Assembly: GCA_000827495.1 (NCBI GenBank)
Contig: KN817585.1
Coordinates: forward strand, 124,001 to 188,000
DNA: 64,000 nt
Origin: Hypholoma sublateritium FD-334 SS-4
Lineage: Eukaryota > Basidiomycota > Agaricomycetes > Agaricales > Strophariaceae
Direction of reading: 5' to 3'
Shown: positions 46,286-59,604 of the stretch, piece by piece
How positions within the stretch are numbered: the stretch's first letter is position 1
Layout of the letters: each line of letters begins with the position of its first letter
Notes under the pieces: generated by a model
Database searches by the model: none
What the model saw: the letters and a program-made list of their open reading frames with translations, nothing else
What the model was told of the DNA's origin: nothing
Made by a program: the position numbers and the translations under genes

Positions 46286-49216
46286 TCGATACTCTGAAGC
46301 CTAAATGCCCGTAAAGGTCTCCGAGCAGACATCTTCCACGATTCCTTACCTGCAGACCACTTTACGATGCCAGATCTTGAAAGCTCGTCGAGATACTCAC
46401 GAGACGAAGTGCGCCGGCTACTACTAAGTACTACTATTGACCGTAAACTTATTTTCCGATTTTAAGACACCCGCATCGTTCCAACCAGTCGTAATAACTA
46501 TGAAGAAAACTATGGGGCGCGAAAGTCCTGATCTTCAGGTACGTCAATATAATCAGGGTCGGGGACTCCCCAAGGACTAGTATGGAAATTGACATTCTGT
46601 AAAAGGATAAGTCAGGTACATATGGGCGCGCCATGTAGTCTTGCACTCAAGCCACGCCTCGACGGCCTATGGACACCTCTTTAACTTAGTATGCCACACC
46701 TTGTAATTTACGCTGTATGTATTTCCTACCTCATGCTCCATAATTCCGACACAATTTGTTGTACAATTTTGTAATTAACTGCTCATGTGCAAGCTTCTAA
46801 ATACAGCAGCAAGAATGCTGCACAGTTGTAAACGGAATTGATCAAGATCTTAATACTGCTGACGCTCGCGGGACAGCGACAACCGTCACATGGCATACTT
46901 GAAAGCTATAACAGACTTATACCTGTCTCCGTTTCCTTGCAACACGTTTTCTGATACTGATACACCGGCCGACATCTGTAGTTGGAAGGTCGTCCGAGTC
47001 TGTTTCCTTGGATATGGTATATGAGGGCTCTCGGTGGCCGCATGCTAGGCTGCAGAGGCTGAACCAATATTTACAACCTTTTGAAGCATTCTGACCGGCA
47101 ATCGGACGTAGAGCGGGGTAACATACAGAAAGGATGGGGATGGGATGGTGGCGTAGATGATTCTCCAAATTTCTGGGCGACATTTATCTCTGAGATTTGG
47201 AAGGACGCGCCGGTATAACGAATCGGCGGCTCAGTTTTTCCCTCTGATGTACTGTGCATGGGAGGGCGTGAAGACCTTGAATGAATTCGGAATCGCGCAC
47301 AGGACTCCGCGGAGAGGGGTGACGTTAAATCAGCGCTCAGCGCTCAGCGCCCGAGCTCTGGGGTACCTATTGCGTCCGGATTGCAGGTTTCCACATTTAA
47401 CGACATTACGAGACGCCACAAGGATTGGGCGGGCAGCGCATGGAGTCTTTGCGAAGGCAGAATGCCGTCTCATCTCCGTGAGATGTGAGATCTTGAGAGC
47501 TAGTGGGGAGCCCAGAGAATGGTGGCGTTGGAAAGTGAAGAACGCGTGTGCAAGAAGTAGTTTAAATATGTGGTTTTCCCTGAAGCGTGGTTTACACGGC
47601 TTGAGTGCTCTTGAGTGTTATTGTATTATTCATCCTTACAAAGCCTCACGGAGGGCGTCATATTTAGATTCGTACATCAGCATGTCTGGTCACCACCTGA
47701 AAAGTATCCGAGCGTGCCAGCGGTGGACTTATATGTCGGTGAGAAATATGTGGCGCAATTAGAGTTAGCAGACGGTGAAGACCAGGTCGCACCAGTATCG
47801 TGGGCTCTGGCCCGGGAAGGCACAGGAGGGCATCTATGAAGTAACATAAAAAACTTGCGGAAGTAAAAAAAATATTATCTGGCAGATACTCTGCGATGGA
47901 TTCCGTTGGGTTCGTAGTTCTTCGACACCAGCGTGTCAGGTAGCACTCAGCACTATCTATCGGCTGCATCATTTTGAAATTTTAGAAAGTACTTATGTAT
48001 GAAAAAGTCATGCATGGATTGACGTGGGTGCAGTGGGTCCCTGGCTCTTCATGGACATCCCCGTGTCAAAGAACCTTCATTGCCATCTGTCCACTGCATC
48101 ATATTGTAGTAGCATAGAAAGGTCCCGTATGGTAAAAAAGTTTTTGGGCAGGGAGCCTGCGACGGGTTCCGGTCTCCGGAATTCTGCCAGCACTCTGCAT
48201 GTTTGCTGCATGTTCATTCATTCTACTGCACTGGGCCCCGCCCAAGCCAAGCCATCGCGCAGCCCGGCGGCGGCATACGCAAAGCAGCACGAATACCGAC
48301 TTGAACCCAATCACACGCACTCCCTCCCGCCCGTGCGGCTTCCCTCGCCCTCGCGCGGGGCCGTCGCCGGAACGTCATTGTGCTGCTTTGTGCATTCCCG
48401 CCCCGCTACATAGGCGCTAGGCACCGGGCACAATTGGAACTGCGTGCGAGTCGAGTCCCGGGCCCAAACGGGAATAGCTACTGCCGTATAAAGGCTGAAA
48501 ATCCCGCAGCGTATTTTCAATGACGAGCGTTGGAGCCCGCGTACTTACGGTCCCGCGTCGGGGAGATGTATTTAGGTGCCCTGCTCCCACGGCAATTTTG
48601 CGGCTGCGAGAATGCTACGAGTTGGCCGGTCAAGCCTCAAGCCTCAGGCCTCAGGCTTGACGTAGAGTATGTAGCGCCGGGTACGACGCAAGTATGAGTA
48701 CGATCGCTTTCACGTACGTTCGAAAGCCATTGCATTTGTATGCCCTCGCAGCGGCGTGTCATTAGTAGCGACCGTCGTAGCGCTCGATAAATAAACCCAA
48801 CACAAGTCCAGAAGCCCACAAAATCTCCCCCAGAACCTGCCAATACCACAATTCACTCACTCATCCGCACACCCAAAATCAGAGACGATAGCGAGGTTGA
48901 TTTCAAATTTCTACGTATGGGAATGCGAGTATACAATCGGGGTTTCAGATGTTGGTGTATATGTATGCCGTTTCACTACTAATTAAGAGTGGGAAGTCTA
49001 GTCCGAACAAAAGAGCACCGGAGGGTGGAAGGTGGAAATACAGTTTGGAGGATAGTCGATGTCGATGTCGGGCGTGCGCAGATGACCGCACAGAAAGAGG
49101 ACGCAGAGAGAGAAAGAAAGAAAGGCGCAGGCAGGCCAGCGCGCCGCACGGCCGCACACTAGCCAGCCACGCACACAAAGCGCAAAAGCCCCTAGAACAA
49201 GACGCGGAGTGAGCGT
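46286..49216. other. Intergenic, no secure gene
   Basis: About 2.9 kb on the 3' sides of the DUF6534-type and ATP-citrate-lyase genes, which converge here. A plus-strand frame at 47157-47762 (201 codons) lacks any recognisable domain. An imperfect palindrome with arms GTCAAGCCT/AGGCTTGAC lies at about 48627-48661. A short purine tract lies at 49089-49128, near the lyase 3' UTR. Confidence 0.4.
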
Positions 49217-52200
49217 CTACTGCATGCGCCCGAGCACGCGTGGCTGCGACACATCCGCCATGTTGATGAAGATGTCGTCCGCAGGGTGACGGTACAGCGG
49301 CGCGCGCAGGCGCTTCTGATCAAGATGGTGTCCAATGAAACCAATGCTGCGCCCGAGCACGAACAGCCCGTTCAGCGTGCCGATCTTGATGTACTCGTCC
49401 GCCTCCTCTGCCGTGAACGCGCCGGAGTCGCGCAGCAGGTCCACGAAGCACACCGCGATGCAGCCGTCCACGTTCAGGATGAGCTAGTGATAGGTAGGAC
49501 TAACGTCAGCACGCGCAGACAAGAAAATGAAGGGCAGTAGACTCACCGTGTCCTTTTTAGAGGTGGTCACCTTCTCGACCGCGAGCGCGTAATCGAGCAG
49601 GCTGTGGCTTGGGAAGTTCTTGACGACGTACTCCTTCACGAGCTCGACGCGCAGATCGGGGTTGTTTACGCTCTTGATCTTGTGGCCGATACCGCTGACT
49701 ATATCACACTATAAACTTCCGCCCGTGTAACCAAAAACGACGGTGGCACTTACTCAGCTTGTTCGCCTTCCTTGAGTTGTCGACGAACTCACGGGGGGTG
49801 AGCCCGGTGTCGCGCGCGTTCGAAAACATCGACGCGGCCTCGTCGAGGGCACCACCGAAGCGGCTACCGATGGTCAGGAGACCGGAGGCCAGTGATGAGA
49901 TCAGGTCCTTGCCGGCACGCGACGCGACGATCGTGTTCATGGCACCAGACACAGCCGGACCGTGATCAGCAGTGAGCATGAGCACCATCTCGATGAACTT
50001 GGTCGCCCATGGCGGCAGACCTAGCGCACACCGACGTCAGCCTCTGCAAATACCATTGACAGGGAAAGGGGGAGACTCACGGCGTTTGAACCACAGCAAA
50101 CTGACGACACCACCGAGCCCGATGTCCTCCTTGAACACATCCGAAATGCGCATGCCCGCGTAGAGCAGCTCCTGCCCACGCTCGTCCGAGATCGTCGAGA
50201 TGAACGCCGACGGCTTGCGGATGAGCCCGAGCTCCTGCGCCCACTTGTAGTCCATCGGAATAACGGGCGGCTCGACCTCCGTCTTGGGCACGATCGTACC
50301 GTTGCGCACGAGCGCCTCGTACGTCTCACGCAGGACATGCGGCAGCTCCTCGAACGTCTCGGGCACGATGAAGCCCGCGTCGCGCATCGCCTTGTTCTTC
50401 GCGTCGGCCGTCTCCAGGTCGCTGTTCGCCATCGAACCGGCGTGCCCGAACTGCACCTCGGTGGTGAACATCTTGGCGCAGGTGCCGATGGCCCAGGCGA
50501 CGATGGGCTTGCGGATGATGCCCTTTTTGACGGCGTCGATGACGCGGTACTCTTCGATTCCACCAACCTCACCGAGAAGGACGAGCATCTTGCAGTCGGG
50601 GTCCTGCTCGTAACGGAGGAGATGGTCGATGAAGGTCGATCCGGGGTAGCGATCACCACCAATGGCAATACCCTCGTAGGTACCGTTGGTGACGAGCGAG
50701 AGGATGTTGTTCAGCTCGTTGGACATGCCTCCGGACTTGGAGACGTATCCGACGGATCCTGGGCGGTAAAGCTTGGAAGCAATGATGTTGTCCATCATTC
50801 TGAACAAAATAATTAATTGGCGCTTTCAAACGAAGTGTAAAGTTCCACATACCCTCCAGAGTTACCAATCCTGAAGCATCCAGGCTTGATACCACCGACG
50901 GTGGCGGGGCCGATGATGAGGACGCCCTTCTCGCTGGCCTTCCAGAGAATCTCACGCGCGTGGCGCTCGGGGACACCCTCAGCAATCAAAGCGAGCGCCT
51001 TGATCTGGGGGAACTCGAGGCACTCAAGCGTGCTCGAGTACACACTGCGCGAGCTGGCGAAGTTGACGACAACATCAACATCGGGGTGCTTGGCGATGGC
51101 CTCCTTGAAGGTCGTGTAGACGGGGAGGAGGGTCTCCTTCGTTCCCCAGTAGAACTTTTGGATATGGTGTCCGCCGAAGGGGTAGATCATGGCGGCGACG
51201 GAGGGAGTTTCGCGACCGCAGGAGTAGTCAAAGTCGAGCATTCCCTGGATGGCACGGGGTTGGAGACCGTACACAAAGGAGCGGGTGGTGGCATCAAACG
51301 GCCTGTACGCAGGGCGCGCCGAAGTTGAGCCCTTGGTGCCAAAGTGGACAAGGATGTCAGAGGGCTGGGTGCGCTCTCCGTCGGGGTGGATGGAGCCAAC
51401 AGCGTCGGTGGGCTCGCCGGCGGCAGCGACCTGCGCGGGAGGAGTGTCTACCTGGACAGACTTGAGGCCGTGGATTCCAGCATTGCTGGACTTGGTCTTG
51501 CTGATGTCAATGCCGAGTGCGAGGGGGACGATCTCGGTAATGTGGGTGTCGGGGCCGAAGACACGAATGGGGACGCCCAAGCTCTCGCCGAGCAGGCGCA
51601 TGGCCTTGAGACCCTCCTGGTAGTTAGGGCCACCACGACGCACGAAGATCTTGACCTGGTGGTTGATGAGTTGGCTCCTGAACTCCTTGAGGGCACGGAT
51701 GATGCCCTTGAAGGTGGCGGCAACATTGGTGAAGTTGGCAATTCCTCCTCCAATGATGAGAATCTTGCCCTTGGGGTTAGGAGTACCACGAGTGATCAAG
51801 TCAACTATTTACAAGAACATAATGAGATTTCGTTTTGACGTCGGATAGTGCGTCACTCACTGATCGTCTTGGCATACTCGTAAGTCTGGCCTTCAGTGGG
51901 GGCACCACTGTATTCACCATAGTTGGCAAGTTCATCGGCAAAGCCATGGGCGGCGATAGCGTCGGAGTAAACAACGCTAGCACCACCACCGGCAACCATG
52001 GTCCAGATGCGACCCTCGGCGTTCAAGACGGTGAGCTTCAGGGAAGCACCGGTGGACGCGTCGAGTTTTTGGATGTAGGCTTCCTCCTTAGTCAAATCAC
52101 GACCGAAGGGAGCGGGCCAGACCTAATGAAAACACATAAATGGCGATTCTGAAAAGGTAAATATATGCGCATACCATGGGAGGACCACGGTCCGCAGAGA

Positions 52201-53309
52201 CTTTTCCGCCCTTGGCGGCAGCCGTCTTGGTCGCATCGTCTTCGTTGCGCTCGTATACGGACAAATCACGGGCGATAGCCCATTTGGGTCCGCAGATGCT
52301 CTCTGCAGTCTGATCAAGCTTAGCGGCCATATCCAGGTAGCAAACCTGGGGCTCGCCACCGTTGACGCCATCGAGAACGACGAGGGGGTTGATCTCGAGG
52401 TAGGCAAAGTGGAGGTCGACGTAGACACTGTAGAGGCGGATGAGGAAGTCGACGAGGGTGTCCTTCTTCTCGGCGGGCACGTGGGTAAGGAGGGTGGCGG
52501 CGATGGTCTCGCGCGAAGGGAAAGGCTGGGTGACGGGGAAGTTCAGGACGAGAGCCTTAGCGTCGACGTCGCCGACGTCAACACCACCCTCGTGGGTGAA
52601 GAGGATCGAGTCGCCCTCGCGTGCGGAGGTGATGCAGACGTAGTACTCGGTGTTGGAGGGGTGGGGGAGGAAGGGCTCGACGATGAAGTTGTTCAGGGTG
52701 CCTGTAATCGCTTCCACCTAGTGCACATCTCGTCAATCACGTGCGCAAAATTATCGACGCGTAGACGTCATCGGCAAAAATGAGCCTCGCTGCAATCGCG
52801 CGGCGCGGGGCAAGCGGTGCAGGATCGCGGCAGCCTGGCGAGATACGCTTCGCGATGGATGGATAACGACACGTTGTGGAGATCGATCCAACGAGGCGGG
52901 GCGCGGGGCAGACAAAAAAAGACGGGCACGAGACTTACCTTCTGGGGCTTTCCTGCGCGCTCGGCAATCCATGGCCTGGCCTCGTCCCAGGTCTTGTTCA
53001 GGGCGAGGAGACCTGCCTTGCCACGACGCTTGATCAGCTGGTCGGGCTTTGCGACGAGCTTGGTGTTGAAGACCCAGCCGGGGAGCTTGGTGTCAGGGGT
53101 GATGGAGCCGGTGGTGGCGTCCCATGAGATCTGGGCGACCTTGACGGCCGGGTACTGGAACTTTGTCTTGACCTGGGCGTGGGGCGCGACAGGGGGCGCG
53201 CGCTCGAGCCAGTAGGCGAGGAGGAGCTTGGCGTCGTACTCGCGGATGGCTGCGGGGAATGAGCAAGGGTGGGGTTACGACGCGCAGGATGCATACCTTT
53301 GGAAGACAT
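49217..53309 (-). CDS. ACLY: ATP-citrate lyase, single fused polypeptide
   Basis: The enzyme makes cytosolic acetyl-CoA and oxaloacetate from citrate, CoA and ATP, feeding lipid and sterol synthesis. The chain is about 1,150 residues and carries all parts in the animal-type order. First the ATP-grasp part ([47 protein letters not shown]), then a citrate-binding part ([20 protein letters not shown]), a variable linker (about 51300-51500), and a CoA-ligase part ([34 protein letters not shown]). The phosphohistidine loop is [12 protein letters not shown]. The citrate-synthase-like end follows ([43 protein letters not shown]). Several introns are present; the longest (about 52718-52938) separates the first 108 residues from the rest. 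ATG 53309 is followed by a short first exon. Ascomycetes usually split this enzyme into two genes; here it is one. Confidence 0.96.
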
Positions 53310-55155
53310 GATGGGGGAAGAGAAGGAGTTGGCGATCGTTCAGAAAGAGGGTTGATATATGAAAGACCCTGGTCCGATTTGCGAGCCAAAACAGGCGCGA
53401 TTGAAGTGCAAAATGCGAAAAATGGTCGTAGCACCCCAAAATTCACACGCGCGATGCACGCCCAATCGGCCCACATTTGATCATATTTAATCGCTCGTAC
53501 CATCCAAGCGGCCGCTCCGCCAGCCGCAGCTTTTTTTTCCGCCAGCCTCGTATCATACAAAAAATACCCAATCCCATGAACATCGGCTGCTGTCCCACTC
53601 CGCTCACCCACCTCTTTACGTGCCACAAGCACCGCGTATTACGCCCAAACATGCCTAGCGGGACATACCCCCAATCGTCATCCCCAGCCGCTGATTGGCC
53701 AGCAACTCTGATCCGTCTTCAACACCGGCGTCTGGACTGCGAAAACTTTCAGAGTTATTCTTGCACGGCCGCCTCCCACGTCGTCAGATCGCGCGTGCTT
53801 GGGCATTTTCTGCGCACCCTCCATCGCTCGCCTGCGCGGTGCCCCAGGTATCTGATAGACGCACAGATGCCGCTCCAGAGGGGTGGAGGCGGCGCGTTGC
53901 CAGGCAGCGCTGACCTTCTCCAGGAGGACTCGCCAGGAATAAAGCAGAGCTAAACTTGACCTTGCTTTGCAATAGCTCCTTCAAATAAGGCTCAATCACA
54001 CATATCCGTGCCCCGATCGCCGACCTGGAAGAGGCGCATTGTCACCCATTCGCTACCTACTCCGACGTATGCCAAAGCAGCATACAATCAGCCCTCCTCC
54101 GGTAGGAATGTGAACTACATACGGGGGTGTGTCCGGGTCCGACAGCGCTGCCAATCCCGCTCCAGTAGAGCGCGGTGGGCGGTGTCATGTCTTGTCAATC
54201 CAAACGTCCAATCATCATCGTATCCGTTCGTATGGCTCGGACGCTGTCGCCGACCGGTAGCACTCCGATAGTACGAAAAGTCGTGCGTATGACGCGCATA
54301 CATACCCTGGACCATCTTCTGCAATATGCCGCTTTACGAAGATATCGGATAGATGGCGCGCGAGCATAGAGGCGCATGATTTTGCACGTTGCCGGCGAAA
54401 TGCGCGTGATAGCGCGCAGTGCACCGCAAAGATTTCCATCACAGCCACGGGCGCCTATCTTATCAATGGACAACAACCCAGCCTACATACGACAACATGA
54501 CTCTGTCCATGCAATGCATTGGATCTGCTCGCAGAACTTTGGTGTAGGCCTGGTGGCACCGAACATGGCTTCTAAATCCGTCCGTTGCTCCTGTATTCTC
54601 CATCGGATGCTGCCCTGCTGTTGGCGTACAGATCAACTCCTACTAGCACTTACGTTCTTCCCTGTATGCATCGTAAGAAGGCAGTCGTGTCTGCATACTT
54701 GGACCGGGCCCGTCGCCCGACGCGTTCATGGTCCCATGACCTCATGGACCTCGGCGGTCACCTCGCTAGTCGGCCGCGAGTCGGCCGCTGCCATCATCAT
54801 CATGGGGTTTGCATGGGTTTGCATGGGGTGCAAGAATCGGACGACACAAATATCTGCACAGGGCAGACTACATCAGACAGCGCAGAGATCATACAAAGAA
54901 CAGGGAAGTGGAGAAAGAATCGACAGGCTCCCAGCAAAAGGAGGTCGGCGGCTGGCGACAACGGAGTGGAAAAGCAAGCCTGCGAGCGATGCATTACCAT
55001 CGCAAATGGGAAACCGCCGGCAATCCATCGGACCGGCCGAGCCATCGCGCATCAAACCCCACACGGCGGGGAACGCACCGTACTTAAGCCGCAGCGTATT
55101 GTCCGTCCATAACTAACACCCCGCAGGCTCAATTTCCCCTCTTCCAGACCCCAGG
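53310..55155. other. Intergenic between lyase and ligase genes
   Basis: The two genes are divergent, so both promoters lie here. A plus-strand open frame at 54376-55116 (246 codons) has no recognisable domain. No other feature is supported. Confidence 0.4.
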
Positions 55156-57595
55156 ATGGCACCCCGGATCTATACCTCACCGCTCCCCCGCCCACCGCTC
55201 GCGCACCGCTCGGTGTTCACCCACCTCTTCGCCTCGCGGGCCGCCGCTGGCACTGGCAGCGCGGACGGAAACGACTCGGACGTCGGCGGGTATCCGGGCG
55301 CTGCGCCCGCGTTCATCGACGCCGCGACGGGCACGGTGCTTACGCGCGGGCAGCTGAAGCGCCTCGCGCTGGCGTTTGCGTATGGGCTCCGCACGCACCC
55401 GGCGACGCGCGCGCATGCGGGGCGCGGGAAGACGGTGATGGTGTACGCGCCGAATGGACTGGCATGGCCTGTTGTTGTGTTCGGATCAGGTGAGTCGCGT
55501 TAGCTCCCGGCCCCCCGCCCGTATTTCGTATTCACTGCTGACTGGGCCATACCTGCTCTATGTCTGCAGTTGCCGCGGGCCTGCGCTGCACGCTCGCGAA
55601 CCACTCGTATACCGCGCGCGAGCTCGCATTCCAGTACGCAGACAGCGGCGCTGCGCTCGTGTTCACGAGCGAGGCGGGCGTCGGCGCCGTGCGCGCGGCT
55701 CTCAAGTCCCAAGGCTTTGGCGCGGCCGATGCGGACGCGCGGATCGTCGTCCTCCGTGCCGGACTCGAGTGGGCTGGGGGCCCTGCGGCGCCGCGCGCGG
55801 CGGACAGCGCGGCATTGTTGAGTGCTGCCGATATTCTGGGGCGTGGGGAGCTGGAGGAGGAGGAGCGGTTCGACGGACCGGCGATGGCGGGGGAGACGGT
55901 GTATCTGTGCTATAGCTCTGGGACGACGGGGAAGCCCAAGGGGGTTGAGGTGCGTTCGCGCGCTTTCACTGCAGCTCCGAGCTGATGATTGGATCTTTTG
56001 AAGACGACACATACGAATATCACCTCGGTGTTGGGTATGATCTCTTCTGTGGTTCCGATGGACGCGCAGAAAGATATTATGCTGGGATTCCTGCCTCTGT
56101 ACCACATCTACGGTGAGATTACGCCTTGCTTTTACCAGGGAATCTTTTGCGAACCGAATGATAGGCGCTGTCAAGCTCCTGCATTGGCCGTTTACACTTG
56201 GTGTTCCGGTCGCTCTTATGACGCACTTCGACCCCGAGAACTTCTGTGCCTACGCCCAGAGGTATAAAGCTACGATTTCGCTAGTGGTACCTCCGGTGCT
56301 CGTTGTCCTCGCTCGACATCCTGGTATGTACACTTGTAGCAAATAATAAAATCTAGAACGGGCGCTAATCGTGATTAATAGCCGTCGACAAGTATGACCT
56401 ATCCTCATTCAACATCCTGATGTCCGGCGCCGCGCCTCTGGGTGCAGAGCTCACAAACACGGTGATTGACCGGCTGCAGCTCAAGGGCGACCGCAAGGAG
56501 CCGCTAAAAATTCTGCAAGGTGCGGTGCATATTTCTCGATTCCTGACGTAAATAAATGGCATGATACCAAAAACTCAGGATACGGCCTAACCGAGACCTC
56601 GCCGACAACCCACCTCGTACCGCCTGCCAACGGCGCTGACAAAATCGGCAGCATAGGCGTGCAGCTCCCGCACCTCGAGATCCGCCTCGTGGTCGATGGC
56701 GATGGCGACGGCCTCGTCGACGCGGCGGCGGGCGAGCGCGGCGAGCTCTGGGTCCGAGGCCCGACCATCATGAAGGTGCAGTACATTCCATCACTCGCCC
56801 CGCGAAAATAACGCGGCCTCAGCGCTCATTCGAATATTTGTACAGGGCTACCTAAACAACCCGACGGCGACGAGGGACGCAATCACCCCAGACGGGTGGT
56901 TCAAGACGGGCGACATCGGCACGCGCGATGCGGACGGGTTCTACTACATCGTTGACCGGCGCAAGGAGCTCATCAAATACAAGGGCTTCCAGGGTGCGCC
57001 TTGCTCCGTGGCTGAGTAATTTCGGGCGTCGCAGGGGCTGATTTATTTTTCGCTCCAGTGCCGCCAGCGGAGCTCGAGGGGCTGCTCCTCACGCACCCTG
57101 ATATCGCGGATGCTGCTGTGATCGGCGTGGAAAGTGCGAAGGAGGCCACTGAGCTCCCAAGGTACGCTCGGCGAGTATGACAGCGCTCTAAATCGCTTCC
57201 TGAAGATCTTCAACGAATGTTACTGCAGAGCCTATGTAGCGCACGCCAATCCTGCGTCATTGCGATCACAGAGCGACAAAATTGCTTTCGCGGAAAGTGT
57301 CAGGAGCTGGGTGCAGAGCAAGGTCGCGCGGCACAAGTACCTCAGAGGCGGTGCGCTCGTCCTGGCTCCGCCTCTTTACCTTCTCTCCAATTAACCTGAA
57401 ATCTGCAGGCGTCGTCGTCATCGCTGTCATCCCCAAGAGGTATATATCCCAATTCTCCTCTTTGTTCAATTTATTATCTGACATATGCTTTGTAGTGCCG
57501 CCGGTAAAATCCTTCGTAGAGAGCTAAGGGAGAGATCAAAGGGAGAACTCGCTGGCCGAGATCCTGCAGATGACATTGTCAGAACAAAGCTGTGA
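55156..57595 (+). CDS. 4-coumarate:CoA-ligase-like acyl-CoA synthetase
   Basis: An adenylate-forming enzyme that activates a carboxylic acid as AMP ester and then transfers it to CoA. About a dozen exons join to roughly 550 residues. The start is MAPRIYTSPLPRPPLAHRSV. The P-loop-like motif YSSGTTGKPKGVE is present, followed by GFLPLYHIYG, FNILMSGAAPLGAELT, the A5 motif GYGLTETSPTTHLVP, and the A7/A8 motifs GWFKTGDIGTRDADGFYYIV then DRRKELIKYKGFQVPPAELE. The catalytic lysine of the C-domain lies in SAAGKILRREL, and the chain ends DPADDIVRTKL. It lacks a classical peroxisomal SKL end, but TKL is a weak variant. The true acid substrate cannot be told; fungal members include 4CL-like and medium-chain enzymes. 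The first exons are strikingly GC-rich. A truncated copy of parts of this gene lies at 59365-59604. Confidence 0.92.
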
Positions 57596-57962
57596 GGTTT
57601 GCTTAATAGGATTCTGTATGTACACAATATGTATACCACATGTAAGGCTTTGACGGATAATCACCTAGAGAAGGTGCGAAAAAGAAGCGCCGAGTTCTTC
57701 TCTGTATCTGTTTGTTTCTGCAGATTAGCTAGTGGAGGGCTCCAAACGGATGGCAGTTCACGCGTTCAAACGTTCACGTTCATAGGGGATGGTGGGCTGA
57801 GCAACCGGATGAGTCAGCATGACGTCGCCTTGTGGGTTTCGAACGCCGTGATTAAGGTAACTGTAAACAACAGGCAACAAATTTACCCGTGGGCGGCGCA
57901 GTGTACTGTGTTGCCCGTAGGTTGAAAACGCCTTGGTCCATTTCACCTTCCTGGACCGCAAC

Positions 57963-59259
57963 ATGTCGACCCTGCATATCTTGCGACCCCACCCGCTCCC
58001 ATACAACAACTACAATCCTTCCACCCAGGCACCCCTCCACGACGCTTATGAGGAATGTTTGATGATGGAAGCTAGTGTAGGCACCGATAAGGACGCCCTC
58101 GTATTTCCTCGCTGCCTGGGATATCTGATCCTGGAGCTCCCACACGAAGCCGGGGAGGTTGTTGCCCACGAGGTCGTTGACTGCCATGCAAGCTTTGACC
58201 GGATGAGATCCCTGTCGCTGTTTTATATTGATCATTTGATCCGACTTTGTGAGCGCTCCTTCACACTCAATCGCCAACTTCCGCTCAATCTTCTTTCCAG
58301 TTCGACAGAGCAAGGGCCCTACCCCAGCACCATCGGAACACCCTAGTCGACCATCCTTTGAGATGCACCGCAATTTCTTTAACGAAGCCGTGGAACCAGC
58401 CCCAGCGAGCCACCAAGCTGCGAAAAAATCGGTCAGTATGGCCACAAATTCTTTGTTAGATCATTAAATCTGACCATACGGTTTCTTTTGAAGGCATTAA
58501 GGCGTGACGGATACCGCTGTGTTGTGACAGGCCAGGCAGATAGAACAAGTGTCGAGTCCATGCAACCAGCAGACTTGCAGAAGTACAACTTGGACGATAA
58601 CTCTGTTGTTACTATCACCAACTACTGCCATATCTTCCCCCCTTCGACCAACCGATTTGATCAAAATGATCCTGCCGAGAAGAAGGTGAGTTCGATTACT
58701 ATTTACCTATCATATCATTTTTAAATCCTTCGACATACTCCAGAAAAAATACGCAGGAAGCGTCTGGAGTATCATTGAGAGTTTCAGTCACATTGATATG
58801 CTATCTGAGCTCAACTCTGAAAGCATCCATCACCTTCAAAATGGATTTACGATGCACTCTCAGCTGCATACACTGTTTGATGACCTCAATTTGTGGTTTG
58901 AGCATGTTGCGGTGAGTTCTTAGTATATACCTTCTTTTCACTGTCCTCTGACTTTCTCGCAGGGCCTGGATAATACCTACAAAGTGTGTTTTTTGAGTCT
59001 TCGCGATCACCGATCATTTTTATCTACCAGCCAATCCCACACTATCACCTTCACATCCACCGACCCCAGTCTTCCTCTTCCTAATCCTGACTACCTCAGG
59101 CTACATGCGGCTGTCTGTCGGGTTGCACACATGTCTGGTGCTGCTGGATACCTGGATCTAGAAGATAGGAAAGTTGAAAAGTTGAAAGTGCTGGCTTGTG
59201 ATGGCTCTTCTGCCGATCTCCTTTCCTCTTGCCTTGCGCATGTGGCACTTATGGCATAG
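57963..59259 (+). CDS. HNH-domain protein (HNH_2-like, basidiomycete family)
   Basis: Exons join in frame from ATG 57963 (MSTLHILRPHPLPYNNYNPS) to the stop at 59257-59259, giving about 370 residues. The N-terminal part (GYLILELPHEAGEVVAHEVV, FDRMRSLSLFYIDHLIRLFR, GPTPAPSEHPSRPSFEM) precedes the HNH-type centre: ALRRDGYRCVVTGQADR, then VVTITNYCHIFPPSTNRFDQ. The C-terminal part is AGSVWSIIESFSHIDMLSEL, LHTLFDDLNLWFEHVAGLDN and YLRLHAAVCRVAHMSGAAGY. The pattern CVVTG..NYCHIFP matches the HNH_2 group common in Agaricomycetes, where the motif AHI.P is usual; here it reads CHIFP. Nuclease activity is not shown for this group. The gene stands between the intact ligase gene and a fragment of it. Confidence 0.8.
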
Positions 59260-59364
59260 GAGAAGGATTATAGGCTTGTCACCTGTTCCACTTTTGGCCA
59301 AGGGGAACCTCAGTAAAAAGCGAAGGCAGTGTGTAGTCACGAAATGGTTACAATCTAGCACACT

Positions 59365-59604
59365 TGTCCCCACGAGCGAGGCGGGTGGTGGCGCCGTGCG
59401 CGCGGCGCTCGGGGGCGTCATCGTCATCAATGTCATCCCCAAGAGGTATGTAGTTTGATCATTTTCTTCGTTTATTTGCTAGATATCTGACATTCGACTT
59501 GCAGTGCTGCCGCAAAAATCCTTCGCATAGAGCTTCGGGAGAGACCAAAGGGAGAGCTCGCTGGCCGAGATCCTGCAGATGATATTGTCAGATCGCAGCT
59601 ATGA
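59365..59604 (+). pseudogene. Chimeric fragment of the 4CL-like ligase gene
   Basis: The first part (about 59371-59410) matches an early exon of the intact gene (55656-55703): CACGAGCGAGGCGGG..GCCGTGCGCGCGGC. It joins directly to the end of the gene: GGCGTCATCGTCATC..GTCATCCCCAAGAG, an intron, then SAAAKILRIELRERPKGEL and DPADDIVRSQL with a stop. About two thirds of the gene, including the adenylation motifs, is missing. The 3' flank to about 59780 also resembles that of the intact gene (57596-57760). The intron and flank prove a DNA-level copy, not a retrocopy. Confidence 0.8.

Noticed and set aside
47157..47762. Plus-strand frame of 201 codons with ATG
   Set aside because: Composition is irregular, no domain is seen and no splice-linked partner exon is evident.
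48627..48661. Imperfect palindrome with arms GTCAAGCCT and AGGCTTGAC
   Set aside because: Only nine perfectly paired bases and simple internal repeats; not enough to call a terminator or an element end.
54376..55116. Plus-strand frame of 246 codons upstream of the ligase gene
   Set aside because: It overlaps the expected promoter and other open frames in the same stretch; no domain is visible.
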